Shown here piece by piece: positions 12,051 to 23,205 of a stretch of DNA of 64,000 bases. The number at the start of each line of letters is the position of its first letter. Position 1 is the stretch's first letter. A program made the position numbers and the translations under genes. Origin of the DNA: Salminus brasiliensis (taxonomy: Eukaryota; Chordata; Actinopteri; Characiformes; Bryconidae); NCBI RefSeq assembly GCF_030463535.1, contig NC_132894.1:15583433-15647432 (forward strand), written 5' to 3'. The notes under the pieces were generated by a model that worked only from the letters and a program-made list of their open reading frames with translations, had not been told where the DNA came from and did no database searches.

Positions 12051-12386
12051 AGGAAAAACCCCATTTGGATGATTGGAAGAGGAATTTAGAAAAGCCATTA
12101 TTAACCCTTACAGTATACCCATGAAATATTTTTCCCATAATTTTTTGACAGTTTACGTCTGGCTGAAAAGTATACCAGAGTCTAAACTGTGAACTTCAGC
12201 AATATAATATTTATTATTACAGATTTTCAGCAACATGTACGCTGTTTTACATCCAAAAGGTTGTGGCAAAGGTCTCATCCTGCTTAGATACATTTGAATG
12301 CATTTGAGTTTGTATAAAATATATTTTGGATATACAGACCATTTATTAAATAAAATACCAAGAACATTTTATGAAGAAAAGCTTAA

Positions 12387-12392
12387 TTTATT
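12387..12392 (-). terminator. Candidate LSG1 polyadenylation signal
   Basis: AATAAA on the minus strand about 275 bases past the LSG1 stop. A second copy lies at 12342-12347. The choice between them cannot be made from sequence alone. Confidence 0.4.
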
Positions 12393-12664
12393 ATGAAGAT
12401 GATCTAACGGTTCGATTAAGTGTGATCAACCTGTCTGCGTTCAAGGTGTATATAAACATTTGAATACATTAGATCATCAAGCAATTGTAATGACTGTAGA
12501 AACTATTCTACAATTCATGGTGGAATGATCAGCAGAAATAATCAGACATTTTGAAAAATTAGAGCTTTTCATTTAAGAAAGTAAAAGATAAATCCCATTT
12601 AAACATGAGCCGCTGCAGTGTCTCTTTTACTAATGTCCCAAATTTATGCTGAACACCGTGACAT

Positions 12665-15600
12665 TCAGGTGTCCAGGTGCTTATTAAGCCTTCTCACTTT
12701 CTCCTTTTTGTTCCTATTGCCATGCTTTTTCCAGGGCTTTCCAGCTTGCTGTTCTGAGCCGGCTTGTCCTTGTTTCACAGGGCCGCTGCCAGGCCTGTAG
12801 CCCATGACCATCTGCACTCCCTTGGTTAGAGCCCGTACATTTTCCTGAGAGATAGATTTAAAAGCAATGTCAGCATAAAGAGTTCTGTCAAGCAATAGGA
12901 AGAAACAGCAGTGGCACCACAGATCAAAAACAAAAAAAAAAGAAATGCTGAGTTATGCTAAAAAAAACCTTGCACATCTGAAAATCCATCTTAGCAAGCT
13001 TACAGTAACTAATAGTAAGAACCTGAACCATTCATTTTACACAGTGTGGTACCTTAAAGTATGACCAAGTGCATAAATATCTAAATATAAGTCTGTGTAG
13101 CACTGTACAAACATTCACCAGATTAATGGGCTGCCAATGTCATCCGACAGAACATGAACTCTGGAAAATGTCCCGTCCCATTGAGATTCTGACTGTTTTT
13201 TCCCCCTAAAGCCTGACTGTCTGTTTATGTCTATATGTCTAGTGCAGTGCCATCTATGTGTCTATATGTCTAGTTTTTTTTCTGAGAAGGAGTGAAGTGA
13301 AATCATCAGTTAGTAAAACAGTGCAAAGGACATTTTAAGACATGATTTAAGACATTAGACCTTTTGGAAGAAAAGGGTGTTACCTGATTAAAGAAGTGTT
13401 TATCCACAGAGTTCTCAATCCGTTTCACTTTTGAAGAACTGACAACGCAAGTGGAAGGATCACTCTGATCGGTGCGCTTTGCAAACTTTGTGTGCTGAGG
13501 CTGGAAGTCTTTAGGGTTTATGTGGGGAGGAGAGTGACAATAGAGCAGTTTTCCCTGTGGAGAAGCAGCAGACAACCAATTCATAACAAGTACAAGAAAC
13601 CAAATGGATCTATTTATGAAATATTTTCTGCTGTGGCTTCATGTCAGACTGAGTTTTTCATATAGCTGAAGAAACAGCAATGGCAGCTAAATACTTACAC
13701 TAACATAATCTTTCAGAACATATCGGGCTGATCTGGACTGGTCTGGCTGGCCATGTGCGGTCATGAAGCCCCTCATATCTAAAGAAACCATGAAAGTAGT
13801 GTTAAATTAGATCATCTACACTTAGAATAATGATATTAGAGTAAGTTTTGAAATAAAAAAAATTGAAAGCATACAGCCATAAGCTGATAGCAACTCCTCA
13901 TATGTGGGTGGGCGGTCAGGGTCTTCATCTTCTCTAGGTCTGATAATGTTGATGCCATAAGTTCCCTCCAGCACAGCTCGTGGAATTGTCTGACAAACGT
14001 GTTTAGGTTAAGGATTGTATTTTAACATCACTCACAGTTAAATACATTCAATCAATGACATTCAATTACATTCTTGTTGCCAAAGGAAGACAAATAAATG
14101 AAAGGATATGAGAGAAATGGCTGGGACGTGGTCTCGCATTTGGTCGATGGGGAGGATCCCACTGCAGATCATTTCAGCTTTGGTGGACACAAAGGAAGGC
14201 ATGACCAGGCCAGGGCAGTCGCATAGGCAGAGACTGGGTTCAACAAACAGAGTCTGCAACACATACATACAATGTTCAACTACTGCTCAGTCAAAGGGAT
14301 GCAATCAGACTGGCAAGAGACTGAAACAAACATTTGCTCCAATCAAAACACACTCCAACTACTAACTTCAGCGTTTGGGTTGGGCGTGGGTTGTGCCTTA
14401 AACATACGTATGGTTGTACAAAGGAGCCTGGGCAGTGCAGCATGTGGAGCACATCCAAACTTAGGAGTGAGAAAATGTACTTTTGCCGCCCTATTATTTA
14501 GTAAAATTTGACTTCTAATGTAACAATGTCTGTAAAAATGATCTCATAAACCAAATCTGTAACCTGAGAATGAGAGAACAGACAGAGGTGTACATTCATC
14601 TGAAAGCCCACCCCCTCCAGATAGAGGAGAACCAGTCAACACTGAGTATATTGAAATGGTGTACTTTCTTATGATTTAAGCAAAATTGAAAAAAATCGGT
14701 TTCATTTCATGTAATTTCAGCTAGAAACACATAGAAACAAGTGCTTGTTTTTAGTGAGACAAAATTCTGCCGTATGTGATATTTATTTATAGGTCTTTAA
14801 ACTTAGTTTACAAATAGTTTTGTCCTCTACCTGGTAGAAATGGGCTTCAATAGATTTATTTGTTTTCATTTCCTTTTGGTTCATCTGTACCAGAAACAGT
14901 ACATTTAAACAGTGTCCCTTGCATATTTCAGTACTGCTCCCATCCACCCTAATAAGATTTCCTCCCACTTCTGCAGAAAATAGTAATTTTCTGCCCTGAC
15001 CTAAGTGCATTTTCACACCTAAAGGAGATTCATCCTTTGGTATATCTGGTCTGGTTAACTTTAGTTTCACACTGCATTTTTGCGAATGCACTAAAGAATC
15101 TTGCAAGATCTCCTACGTGGGCTGCATATACTTGCCACTGATTGGCATGTTGTGAATTCGCCGGGTAGCCTTTCCTATGGTCTATGGTTCAGTTGATCCG
15201 GTTCAAGACCATCTCTTTTGGTCCTTTGATTCAGAACGTAGTTTAAAACTAAAAAAAGCCACTCCAAACTGAAGTAAATATAACCCTGTTCCCCCTTGAC
15301 ATCGTTTTTAGAAACCTAGTTTGCAGGCATCATTCATTTTTGGATTCTGGCAACATTTTGACTTGGATGGTCCAACTAACTTGCATTTGATGGGTCTCTT
15401 AAATGCAACTGAACTCTAAGTTGAATTTAAATGACTGTCTATTGAATGTAACCCTGCACCAAACCTGAACCACCTTAAATCCTAACCTTAACCTAAACCT
15501 TAAATCTAAGACCAGCATAAAAACACCACATAAGCCTATATAATGTTTATCCAGAATGAAACCGTTTGAGATGTGGTTCGGAAGTATTGCTAAATAAGTA

Positions 15601-18600
15601 TATTATATGACTCTAGAGATTGTTATTCAGCATTTGTCTGATAAATCACTGTTGCTACATGATATCTTAACAGGCATTGCCATTACTATAGCTATCCATC
15701 ATTCAGTCTTTGGTAGGTGGTGGTTGGATTTAAACAAAATTTGTCCAAACCCAACTGGCTTTAGATTCAAACCAGCTGCAGTGAGATGGGTTAGACTTGA
15801 CAGAATACAGAATGTCTGAGGCAATGTACAGGATTGAAAAAAGAAAAAAAAAAAAAGATCTGATTAAACTCTACCTGAAAGTGCTTTGTGTGTCCAGGTG
15901 TAGCAGATACAGACACTTTCTTATTCTGGAAGATGGTGTTGATGGTAGAGCTTTTGCCAACATTAGGATAACCCACCTTAAACACAGATAAATTGAATCA
16001 CCTTAGGCTGCCAAATAAAAAGAAATACTGAATGTGCACAGGTATCTAATACATGCAGGCTCACCAGTCCTACAGTAAGCTGGTCATCCTTGCATCTGGG
16101 TCCAAAATGTGCAGACTTGAACATTTCTAGCAGTTCATCTTTGTGCAGCAGACGACTTGAGTTATAAAAAGAAGAACAATCTGAAGAACCTTTGCTAGCC
16201 TCTTCCTCTCCTTCATCTCCTGATGCCTCCGAGCAGGTCTGCCAGTCTGCTTCTGAAGTACAGTCCTCAAACCTCTCTTCTGTGCTCTCTTCTTCATCCT
16301 CATCTTCATCATTGGCTTTGTTCCGGTCTTCCTCTTTACTCGGCTCTGGTGAACCTTCATCTTCTGGATCACTTAGATCCTCATTGTCATGCACATCTTC
16401 TCCCTTCATAATCAAACAAGAGGTTAAGCACAGTTTACAGTCTCTGTATATATTTTACATACTCCTAATAAAAGGGGTAATCTCTAAATCAGCTCTGATG
16501 GATTACTAAAGCTGACACAGTACTTACCTTTTCTTCTGCCTCCAGTCGCAGTGCTTCAGCCAGAGCGGACCAGAACACCGCTCTGATGCCTTCTTTCTGG
16601 AAGTACTTGGCCCAGGCCCGCCGCTGCTCTCTGGTGAGTAGATCTGCTTTGTTTAAAAGCAACATGTTTACCTTGTGACTGGACACCTCCTTTACATATT
16701 TCTCCTGCAAAGCAAATTTTAGATAAAAGAAACATCACAAATTCTGAATAAGTTCCAAGTAATACACAGTAAAATACTTTTTATTTACTTACTAGATCTG
16801 GACAGCGGAACAGTAAAGGGTTTCTGGCATCAACAATCTGAATCACGACATCACTAGAGAAAAATCATAAAAAATAGAAATAGAAAAATGTTGTAATGAT
16901 CACCAAAAACAACAATAAAAATAACATTTAAAAACAAAAATCAGACAACTAGGGCTGTTTATCAGTATTTTGTTGGTCTTTCGGCCATGACAGCTGCTTC
17001 CCACAACATTATCATACAATATATCATATAACGTTTATCCACCAAAAAAGACAGGATAGGCTTATCATAGCCGTAGCTTCTAACATCAGTATATGATATA
17101 TGAAGATCCTATTAATGCTTTCTGACTACAAGAGTAACGATCCACCAGGGTGGTTAAAATACCTTCTCTCAATGACTCTCCAGAGCTGTCTCCAAAAATC
17201 CAAATTCCTCTCAAAAGGGGTAAGAATCAACTTCTGTTCTTCCTCCAGCCTTATGTGGCAACACAGGAAAATGTTCAACCAAAACAGACAGAGATAGGAA
17301 TGCACTTAATTGTAACACAAAAAGCAACATAGTTGTTGAAGGAGTAGCTATTTATTTACCGCGCCAAATCCCGTCTCCATGTCAGGAAACTGTCTCTTTC
17401 CGTTTGCTGGAGCACCTCAGGGCTGGTGTTTTCGTCCCAGTGAGGTCTGGCAGAAAAGTACAGTGATAAAAATCAAATGGGACTTTCAAAGTGAATTGGA
17501 ACAGTAAATGTTACAATATACTGATGCCATGTGCAGTATTTGTAGATCAAGTCAAGTGGGTTTTATTGTCATTTTTACAACATACAGAGTACACAGTGAA
17601 ATGAAACAACGTTCCTCCAGGACCATGGTGCAACATAGACACAGTGCATACAGAACACAAGTGCAACACAATACAAGTGCAGACAGACAACACAACACAG
17701 CACAGACAGAGAATAATAAATAATTAAGGGTAGTGTGCAAATTATGCAGTGTGCATAAATGATGTCTAAACATAGTCATGGTGTCTAAATGCATTCACAT
17801 GTATTTATGTTCATATACATGTATAAAACTATACACATACCTTCGTGGAATACGAAGGAACTGTCTGTTGTCTTCATGTAGTTTCTTCAGTCTTTTGGAC
17901 TCCTCAGCCGTTAGTAAGCCAGCCCTGGCTTCAGGTGGTACAAACTTGATGTTCAACTTCTCTGTAAAATTGTCACACAATGACACACAGAGTAATTCAT
18001 CAAGCATCAAGTTTCTCACAGTTGGTTTTGCCAATTACTTATTTCCTACACTTTAAGCAAAAAGGGTTGTAAAAAGGTTCTTTAACTCCATCATTGTGGA
18101 AATGTTTGGTGCTATATAGAACCATCAACCAAAGATTTCTACCAGTGTTAAGATCCCTTTAACTGGGCCAAGCATCCAGATGATATGTTGAGTGCCTTGA
18201 CTAAAGAACCCTTGAATCTGAACGTACCTGCAACAAATTCAGTTCCCGCGAGTTCAGCTGTGGCCAGGAAATCATCCAAAGAGCTCTGCTCGGTCACAGA
18301 CTGAAGATTCAGACGGCCCCAGTCATACCCGTCATTCAGTTCACTAGTGTGAAGCTGGTAAAGTAATACGTAAAAATGAAAAAACAAAAAAAAAAAAACA
18401 TAAATTGTTTACTGTACAGCAAATAAAGGACAAAAATACAGAATGATGATGACAGAAGTACTGAGAATAAAAAAACTGAGAATAAGATAATACTATATGG
18501 GGTAATTTAGTTAGGTAACAGCAGGGACACTTCAAAAACATAACATAACACACAATATAGTATCTATAAAAACTGCACCCAACGTGACTGCAATGACTGG

Positions 18601-19085
18601 TCCAAATAAAACCTATGTGAGAAGCTCAATCTGCATCTACCATTCTTACAATCATTTTATTCAAAAGCCAGATATGTCAATAGTTTTATACATTACTCTG
18701 AGACAGCCCTAAATAAATCCCACAGAAATATTAAATATTAATATAAGAAACCACATCTCTTCATGTTTTTGTTAGCTAATATATTGTATTTTCTCACAAC
18801 ACAAAAATTATTGTATGACCAACTGTCCCTTAACTCTTAAGGCTCTGCAGTGTTGTTGTTGTTGTTTTTTTTTTACCTGAGTAGCAGTGATCAGAAAACA
18901 TTGCATCACTGACCATTAATGCTAACCTATATAATATCATATAATATAATAAATTCATTAAATAATGTCCTTTAAAACCGTTATATACAGGTTACATACA
19001 ATCTCCATGAACATCTGAACTTCATCAATACTTCCTAGAGGGCGTTATCTGTCTAATCTCACTTTAAATGCCCAGGTGGTTGTGG

Positions 19086-19119
<34 letters not shown>

Positions 19120-19550
19120 CGACACACCCAGCCCTTCATATCCCACAGTCATGAAGATGGGCAAAAACCTGATGAGACTGAGTAAGACTATTTCTGCCTG
19201 AGTGCCTGAGTTTCTCCTCTGAACTTTTGGTCTGACAATCCTGGTTCATCGCGTTTCAAAACAAATGTCACCATCAACTTCTAATGGAAACACTTCAGAA
19301 GGTCCACAGTCACGGTCTGAATCTGTGACCTTAAATTAGGAGCTATATCTTCAGAAATTAAGCTAGAGACGTTGATCTCCATAGAGTTCTGCGGAGCGGT
19401 GGAGTTCACCGTTAGCGTGTTAGCACGAAGCTAGCTAGCTAAACCGAGAGCATGTCGTACCCAGGTGTCGTTCCTCCTGTTCCCTCGAGCTGCGCCGAGT
19501 CTCTCCTTAATCAGAGATCTGCCCAGACCTGTGCTCTTCTTCTTGCCCAT
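12665..19550 (-). CDS. LSG1: LSG1, large 60S subunit nuclear export GTPase 1, fourteen coding exons, complete
   Basis: Coding exons (minus): 19461-19550, 18228-18354, 17841-17961, 17360-17446, 17163-17249, 16793-16853, 16528-16704, 16065-16403, 15875-15976, 14110-14253, 13875-13998, 13699-13778, 13384-13554, 12665-12844. They sum to 1,890 nt, 629 residues plus stop, all phases matching (human about 658). LSG1 is a circularly permuted GTPase of late cytoplasmic 60S maturation, helping release NMD3. The permuted motif order is visible: G4 NKAD 209-212, G5 SAL 237-239, then after an acidic linker (about 251-330) G1 GYPNVGKSS 365-373, G2 TPGHT 389-393, G3 DCPG 409-412. The basic C-terminus (PWKKHGNRNKKEK) is typical. 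The N-terminus MGKKKSTGLGRSLIKERLG fixes the start. Thirteen exons use GT-AG junctions; the intron between exons 10 and 11 has AT-AC ends. FAM43A lies divergently upstream and TMEM44 lies downstream, matching vertebrate synteny. Confidence 0.96.
13999..14109 (-). other. LSG1: LSG1 intron 10, U12-type AT-AC intron
   Basis: On the minus strand the intron opens ATATCCTTT, the minor-spliceosome 5' consensus. It carries TCCTTAAC (14007-14014), the U12 branch-point consensus, about 9 bases before its terminal AC. Removing these 111 bases joins PAISL to VCQTIPR in frame, as in human LSG1 (SLVCQNIPR). A GT-AG alternative (GT in TTT/GTCTTC, AG in GTCAG/ACA) is also in frame but deletes VCQ and adds SFHLF. 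Confidence 0.85.
14254..15874 (-). other. LSG1: LSG1 intron 9, 1.6 kb
   Basis: Intron between the G2 exon and the G3 exon. No ORF in it resembles a known protein. The stretch about 14780-15480 looks like degenerate interspersed repeat. A 7-base CCTAACC/CCTAAAC-like cluster lies at 15480-15510. Confidence 0.6.
17525..17725 (-). repeat. Retroposon 3' fragment in LSG1 intron 3
   Basis: Read on the minus strand it ends ATGACAATAAA followed by CCCACTTGACTTGA, after 'tttcactgtgta'. This is the 3' end architecture of dispersed fish non-LTR elements. The stretch 40500-40640 has the same kind of ending. The exact family is not identified. Confidence 0.5.
18066..18160. repeat. Short 'ggttctttaa...tatatagaacc' element in LSG1 intron 2
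   Basis: A GGTTCTTT-type start and a GCTATATAGAACC end, matching a common fish MITE-like motif. Related wording occurs at about 1150-1340 and 40920-41180. No target duplication could be assigned. Confidence 0.35.
19085..19119. repeat. (TTG)n microsatellite in LSG1 intron 1
   Basis: About eleven TTG/GTT units. It is preceded by a shorter related run at 18853-18864. Confidence 0.9.
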
Positions 19551-19638
19551 GCTGAAGCGGGGTCAGTTTCTGTGTGTACGAAGCGGATCAGAGGTTTTCT
19601 CGGCTCACGCTTCACCTGCTGGACATGCTGGTGGGGGG

Positions 19639-19646
19639 TGACGTCA
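19639..19646. promoter_or_regulatory. Palindromic CRE (TGACGTCA) in the LSG1 promoter
   Basis: Full cAMP-response-element palindrome about 90 bp upstream of the LSG1 ATG, in a CpG-rich patch. Likely bound by CREB/ATF-type factors; role inferred from motif and distance only. Confidence 0.45.
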
Positions 19647-20533
19647 CGCGGAGCGACCCACTCCGGTACTCAGCATCAGCACGAGCAGTGGATTCACTGG
19701 ATTCGCGTTAGTTTTGATATCCGTGTACAGACCTGTGAGTGTTTTATTTTATTCTTCTTAAGTCGCTCTGTGTTCTTGAAGACCGCTGCTGTGTTTAATT
19801 AAAACATTCATTAAAAAATTTAAGCGTCAAAACACTTCGGTGGTCTATTCCACTGTGCCACACTGAAAGTGTCGTACCACCTCCTGTTCTGGAAGAATGG
19901 TTCCCCCTTTCATGTTCCCCTGAGGAGCCAGTGTCGGGTTTTACTCCACTCTGCGACCTGGTATTGATTTATGTGTAGCGCAGCGTAATTCAGTTATAAT
20001 GTAGCTAGATGTCGGAGAAAAATACGACTTAGGCTTTAACTACATTATTGAGTGCATTTAATTGTGCTGACAACTCATGGTAATATTATAGAGATCATGG
20101 CTGGTTCCTGGACGCTGTAAACAAACAAAAAACAGGCTATGGCCTGTAAAGATATCTGCGATTTAGCTAAAAATGTGATAAACAAATATTCCTCAATATT
20201 TGTTTGAGTTTTATGTCAATCACAATCAAATCCTCAGAGCGGTGTCCCCAAATAGTGTCGAAACTTTCCAGTAGAGGCGAAAGTAGTACAGACTCGCTTG
20301 ATTTCAGAAGAAATGTCAAAGTATGTGCGACTCTTATTGACAAATATGATGTTTATGTAATTTATCTGACTAATTTAAAACATGAAGATGAAGACAAATT
20401 AAAACTGTTATGCTGACAGTCTTTGGTTTCGATGAGTGGTTCCCAGTGGTGTTGGAGCTAATACCGTTAGTCTCCATTAGGTGGCAGCATAGGTCGTCTT
20501 TTGATATTGGACATGCATATGTGGGTGTGCGCG

Positions 20534-20577
<44 letters not shown>
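20534..20577. repeat. (ATT)n microsatellite
   Basis: About fourteen perfect ATT units between LSG1 and FAM43A. The apparent poly-tyrosine ORF across it is an artefact. Confidence 0.95.
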
Positions 20578-20929
20578 GTTAAGGAAATATAACTGATTTA
20601 CTTAAAATATAAAATATATGCTATATATATATATTCAGAGAGTCACTCAGGACCATGATGCAGGACATTTTTTATTTTTTTTATTTTTTACAAAAAAAAA
20701 CGTCTTGTAGTTGGTTTTCTTTGTGAACACCAATGTTATAATAGTACATTTAGCTGTAGCAAATGGCTGGGAGCGAAAGTTGTTAAAGTCCGAGTGGTCT
20801 TATGTTATATGAAATACCACCAGCTAACATCTGTAAGACAACGAAGCATTTAGTTCATAAAGCAAGCTAAAGTGAACACCATGATATGTCTATGAAAGAC
20901 ATACAGAAACAGCCGGTCTACGACCGCTA

Positions 20930-21254
20930 AATATCGCAGACAGCCTGGGAGCCGTGTTTTGGTGCGTCCCACGCTCAGTGTCCCCCCCCTCTGACAGCGC
21001 AGGTGGTTCAGTCCAGTACATAAGCGCTCAGTCGCGCTGCGCTCCTGGGACTTTCAGGCTTGATACGATGCTGCGAGCAGCGGAGCGGACTGTTGAGACA
21101 TACTTGACCTCTTACGGCAGTGAAGTGTTTCGAGACTTCAGGAATGTAGAGAACTAGGCTTGTGTATGTGTATTCACTGTGTGTAGTTAGAGTTCAGGTG
21201 GAGTAGGACTGTCCTGAGCGCACAGTTTGTTGCTCGGCGCGCAGCACGTCTATA
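20930..21254 (+). promoter_or_regulatory. CpG-rich FAM43A promoter/5' UTR region
   Basis: GC- and CpG-rich stretch directly before the FAM43A ATG, sharply different from the AT-rich DNA at 20530-20900. It contains repeated GCGC and CGC steps and a C8 run near 20982-20989. No clean TATA box. It continues into the GC-rich coding exon as one CpG island-like block. Confidence 0.45.
21068..21157 (+). other. Candidate upstream ORF in the FAM43A 5' leader
   Basis: An ATG-initiated 29-codon frame (MLRAAERTVETYLTSYGSEV then nine residues) ends 97 bases before the FAM43A ATG in a CpG-rich leader. If the transcript starts upstream of 21068 this would be a uORF. The transcription start is not known, so this is speculative. 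Confidence 0.3.
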
Positions 21255-22280
21255 ATGTTGCCTTGGAAGAAGAACAAGTTTGATCTTATCGAGGACGACA
21301 AGCAGTCGAAGCAGAAGGGCTATGCCGTGAGTCTGAACTACTCAGCGCTCACCTCATTCGCCAGGTCGTGCCCAGAGAGTGCCCTGCATCGTGTGGGCAG
21401 CATGTTCAAGTCCAAGAGGAGGAAGGTGAAGATCACAGGTGAGGACCCCACATACACTGTGCTGTACCTGGGCAACGCCACCACCATCCAGTCCAAAGGG
21501 GACGGTTGCACAGACGTGGCTGTGAGCAAGATCTGGGCCAAGAGCGACATGGGCAAGAGCGGCACCAAGATGAAGCTGACCGTCAGCTCGCAGGGCATCC
21601 GCATGGTGCACTCGGATGAGCGGGCACGGCGACCGGGCCACCTCTACCTGCTGCACCGGGTCACGTACTGTGTGGCTGACCCACGTCTGCCCAAGATCTT
21701 CGCCTGGATCTACCGGCATGAGTTGAAGCACAAGGCTGTCATGCTGCGCTGCCATGCCGTGCTGGTGTCCAAGCCGGAGAAGGCCAAGGCCATGGCGCTG
21801 CTCCTGTACCAGACGTCGGCGGCTGCCCTGGCCGAGTTCAAGCGCCTCAAGAGACGGGATGACGCCCGGCACCAGCAGCAGCAGCTGGTGGGCGAGCGCA
21901 CCGTGCCTCTGGTGCCACTGCGCAAGCTTCTCAACGGCCAGTGCTGCTACAGGCCACCGGTGGAACGCAGTCGCAGCGCACCCAAGCTGGGTTCCATCAC
22001 CGAGGACTCGCTGGGAGAAGAAGCCGAAGAGAAGGCCTCTGCCCGCTTCCAGGGCGACGAGGTCCTGACAGGCGCCGGCCAGGCTGAGCTGGCCCAGATC
22101 ATCAGTGACCTGGGTGAGATGGCTATCGGGAATGACGTGCAGACGCTGCGGGCAGACCTGAGGGTGACCCGGCTGCTGTCAGGAGAAAGCACGGGCAGCG
22201 AGTCGTCCATTGAGAGCAGCCCAGAGACAGGGAACCCACCGCACACCGAGCAGGATGGACACATGCAGGAGGTGGGCTGA
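21255..22280 (+). CDS. FAM43A: FAM43A, PID-domain protein, single coding exon
   Basis: Intronless 341-residue ORF starting MLPWKKNKFDLIEDD. Residues about 64-199 form the PID/phosphotyrosine-binding-like domain, including DPTYTVLYLGNATTIQ, GTKMKLTVSSQGIRMVHS, LYLLHRVTYCVAD and WIYRHELKHKAVMLRCHAVL. Conserved tail motifs are PPVERSRSAPKLGSITED (234-251), ISDLGEMAIGNDVQTL and LRVTRLLSGESTGSESSIE. This N-terminus and the LSG1 neighbour point to FAM43A rather than FAM43B. Human FAM43A is longer (about 423) because of an acidic insert that is short here. PID domains usually bind NPXY-type peptides; the partner is unknown. GC content is markedly higher than in the flanks, with strong shadow ORFs on other frames. 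LSG1 is divergent 1.7 kb upstream, and the 41 kb downstream is gene-free. Confidence 0.96.
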   Translation: MLPWKKNKFDLIEDDKQSKQKGYAVSLNYSALTSFARSCPESALHRVGSMFKSKRRKVKITGEDPTYTVLYLGNATTIQSKGDGCTDVAVSKIWAKSDMGKSGTKMKLTVSSQGIRMVHSDERARRPGHLYLLHRVTYCVADPRLPKIFAWIYRHELKHKAVMLRCHAVLVSKPEKAKAMALLLYQTSAAALAEFKRLKRRDDARHQQQQLVGERTVPLVPLRKLLNGQCCYRPPVERSRSAPKLGSITEDSLGEEAEEKASARFQGDEVLTGAGQAELAQIISDLGEMAIGNDVQTLRADLRVTRLLSGESTGSESSIESSPETGNPPHTEQDGHMQEVG

Positions 22281-23205
22281 GCACGGCTTGAAGTAGCCCT
22301 GAAAACCCCTTTGTTTACTTCCCAGTGAGATGGTTTACAATGACCCACTCTTTGGTCGTGGACAGAGTCCGCCTGCTGGGGAGGGGGTTCGTGCCACCTT
22401 ATCCGTATGACTTGAAAGAACACTGGGTTTTTTTTTCTACTTTTATGGCCACCGCATTGGACTGGAGAGAAAAACCACAGGACAGACTGAAGGTCTCAGT
22501 CTGAGCTCAGAGCACGTTCCCTTCTAACAGAGACAGGGAGCATAGAGCAAAGAAGGTGCTCTCCTCAGCTGCACAGACAAATCCCAAATGTGGATCTAAC
22601 TTTTGCAGTCTGCACTAAAACAATCTGCAGTGTAGAATTAACTCGGAGACAGTTCCGGCTGAACTGTGTGAGAGTTAGTCTAACACTATTAGATAATCCA
22701 ACACTATAAGAGGTAATGCTGTAAGAGTTAATCCAACACTGTAAAGAGTTCTTGCAACACTAGGGGCTTGGCTGCGTACCTTTTTACATTTGAACTTGTT
22801 TACCCAATCCATTTCCCTAAAGGAAATGCGGCTCTTTTTTCAGTTCTTTTCTTTTTCTTTTTAAAACACCGGCCCTGAGCGATGTAACTCCCACTTTTGT
22901 AGTCTGAGGAAGACTCCCCTCGGCTGCCCTGACAATGCTAGCTACTTTCAGGATGTTCCACTTTCTGTTCTTTATTTTTGCACTGTGCTGTAATTAAGTC
23001 CTTCTGTTAATGAGTTTTGTACATACCGTCGTCTCCTTTTCAATGTCCTTATAAACATCAATGTTCTATCTTTGCTGTGCAAAAGAGAAAATAACATTGT
23101 GATGTACTGAGATGTAAATATCAAATGTATAATGTGTATTATTTTTTAAAGAGGTAAATGTGGTTTGTTTTTGTGAACCTCACTAAATTACCAATAAAAA
23201 AAAAA
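22281..23205 (+). other. FAM43A: FAM43A 3' UTR
   Basis: From the stop codon to just past AATAAA at 23193-23198. It contains imperfect tandem repetition around 22665-22765 (variants of 'agttaatccaacactgtaa') and AT-rich ends. The 3' boundary is inferred from the signal. Confidence 0.6.
23193..23198 (+). terminator. FAM43A polyadenylation signal
   Basis: Canonical AATAAA followed by an A-run, about 913 bases after the FAM43A stop codon. It is the first convincing signal on this strand. Confidence 0.6.

Larger units (their letters stand above)
11204..12664. other. TMEM44-LSG1 intergenic region
   Basis: The TMEM44 promoter side (11204-11420, CpG-richer, GGAGGAGAAG repeats) is followed by a (TTTA)n tract at 11471-11490. 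Then comes ordinary DNA with an (AC)n tract at 12033-12050 and the LSG1 3' UTR beyond about 12340. The ORF at 11129-11494 is repeat-driven (EVEEKE) and not supported as a gene. Confidence 0.5.
19551..20929. other. Divergent LSG1-FAM43A intergenic region
   Basis: Holds the LSG1 promoter side (19551-19700, CpG-richer), then AT-rich DNA with an (ATT)n tract at 20534-20577. No coding feature recognised. Confidence 0.5.

Noticed and set aside
14072-14109. GT-AG alternative for LSG1 intron 10 using a donor in TTT/GTCTTC
   Set aside because: In frame, but it adds SFHLF and removes the conserved VCQ; the AT-AC reading matches three U12 signals and the expected protein.
16192-16509. Serine-rich plus-strand frame
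   Set aside because: Antisense of the Asp/Glu-rich linker exon of LSG1, which explains the serine bias.
21354-21872. 172-codon minus-strand frame, and several other long frames over FAM43A
   Set aside because: They are shadows of the GC-rich FAM43A exon, with no family features; the plus-strand frame has clear PID-domain motifs.
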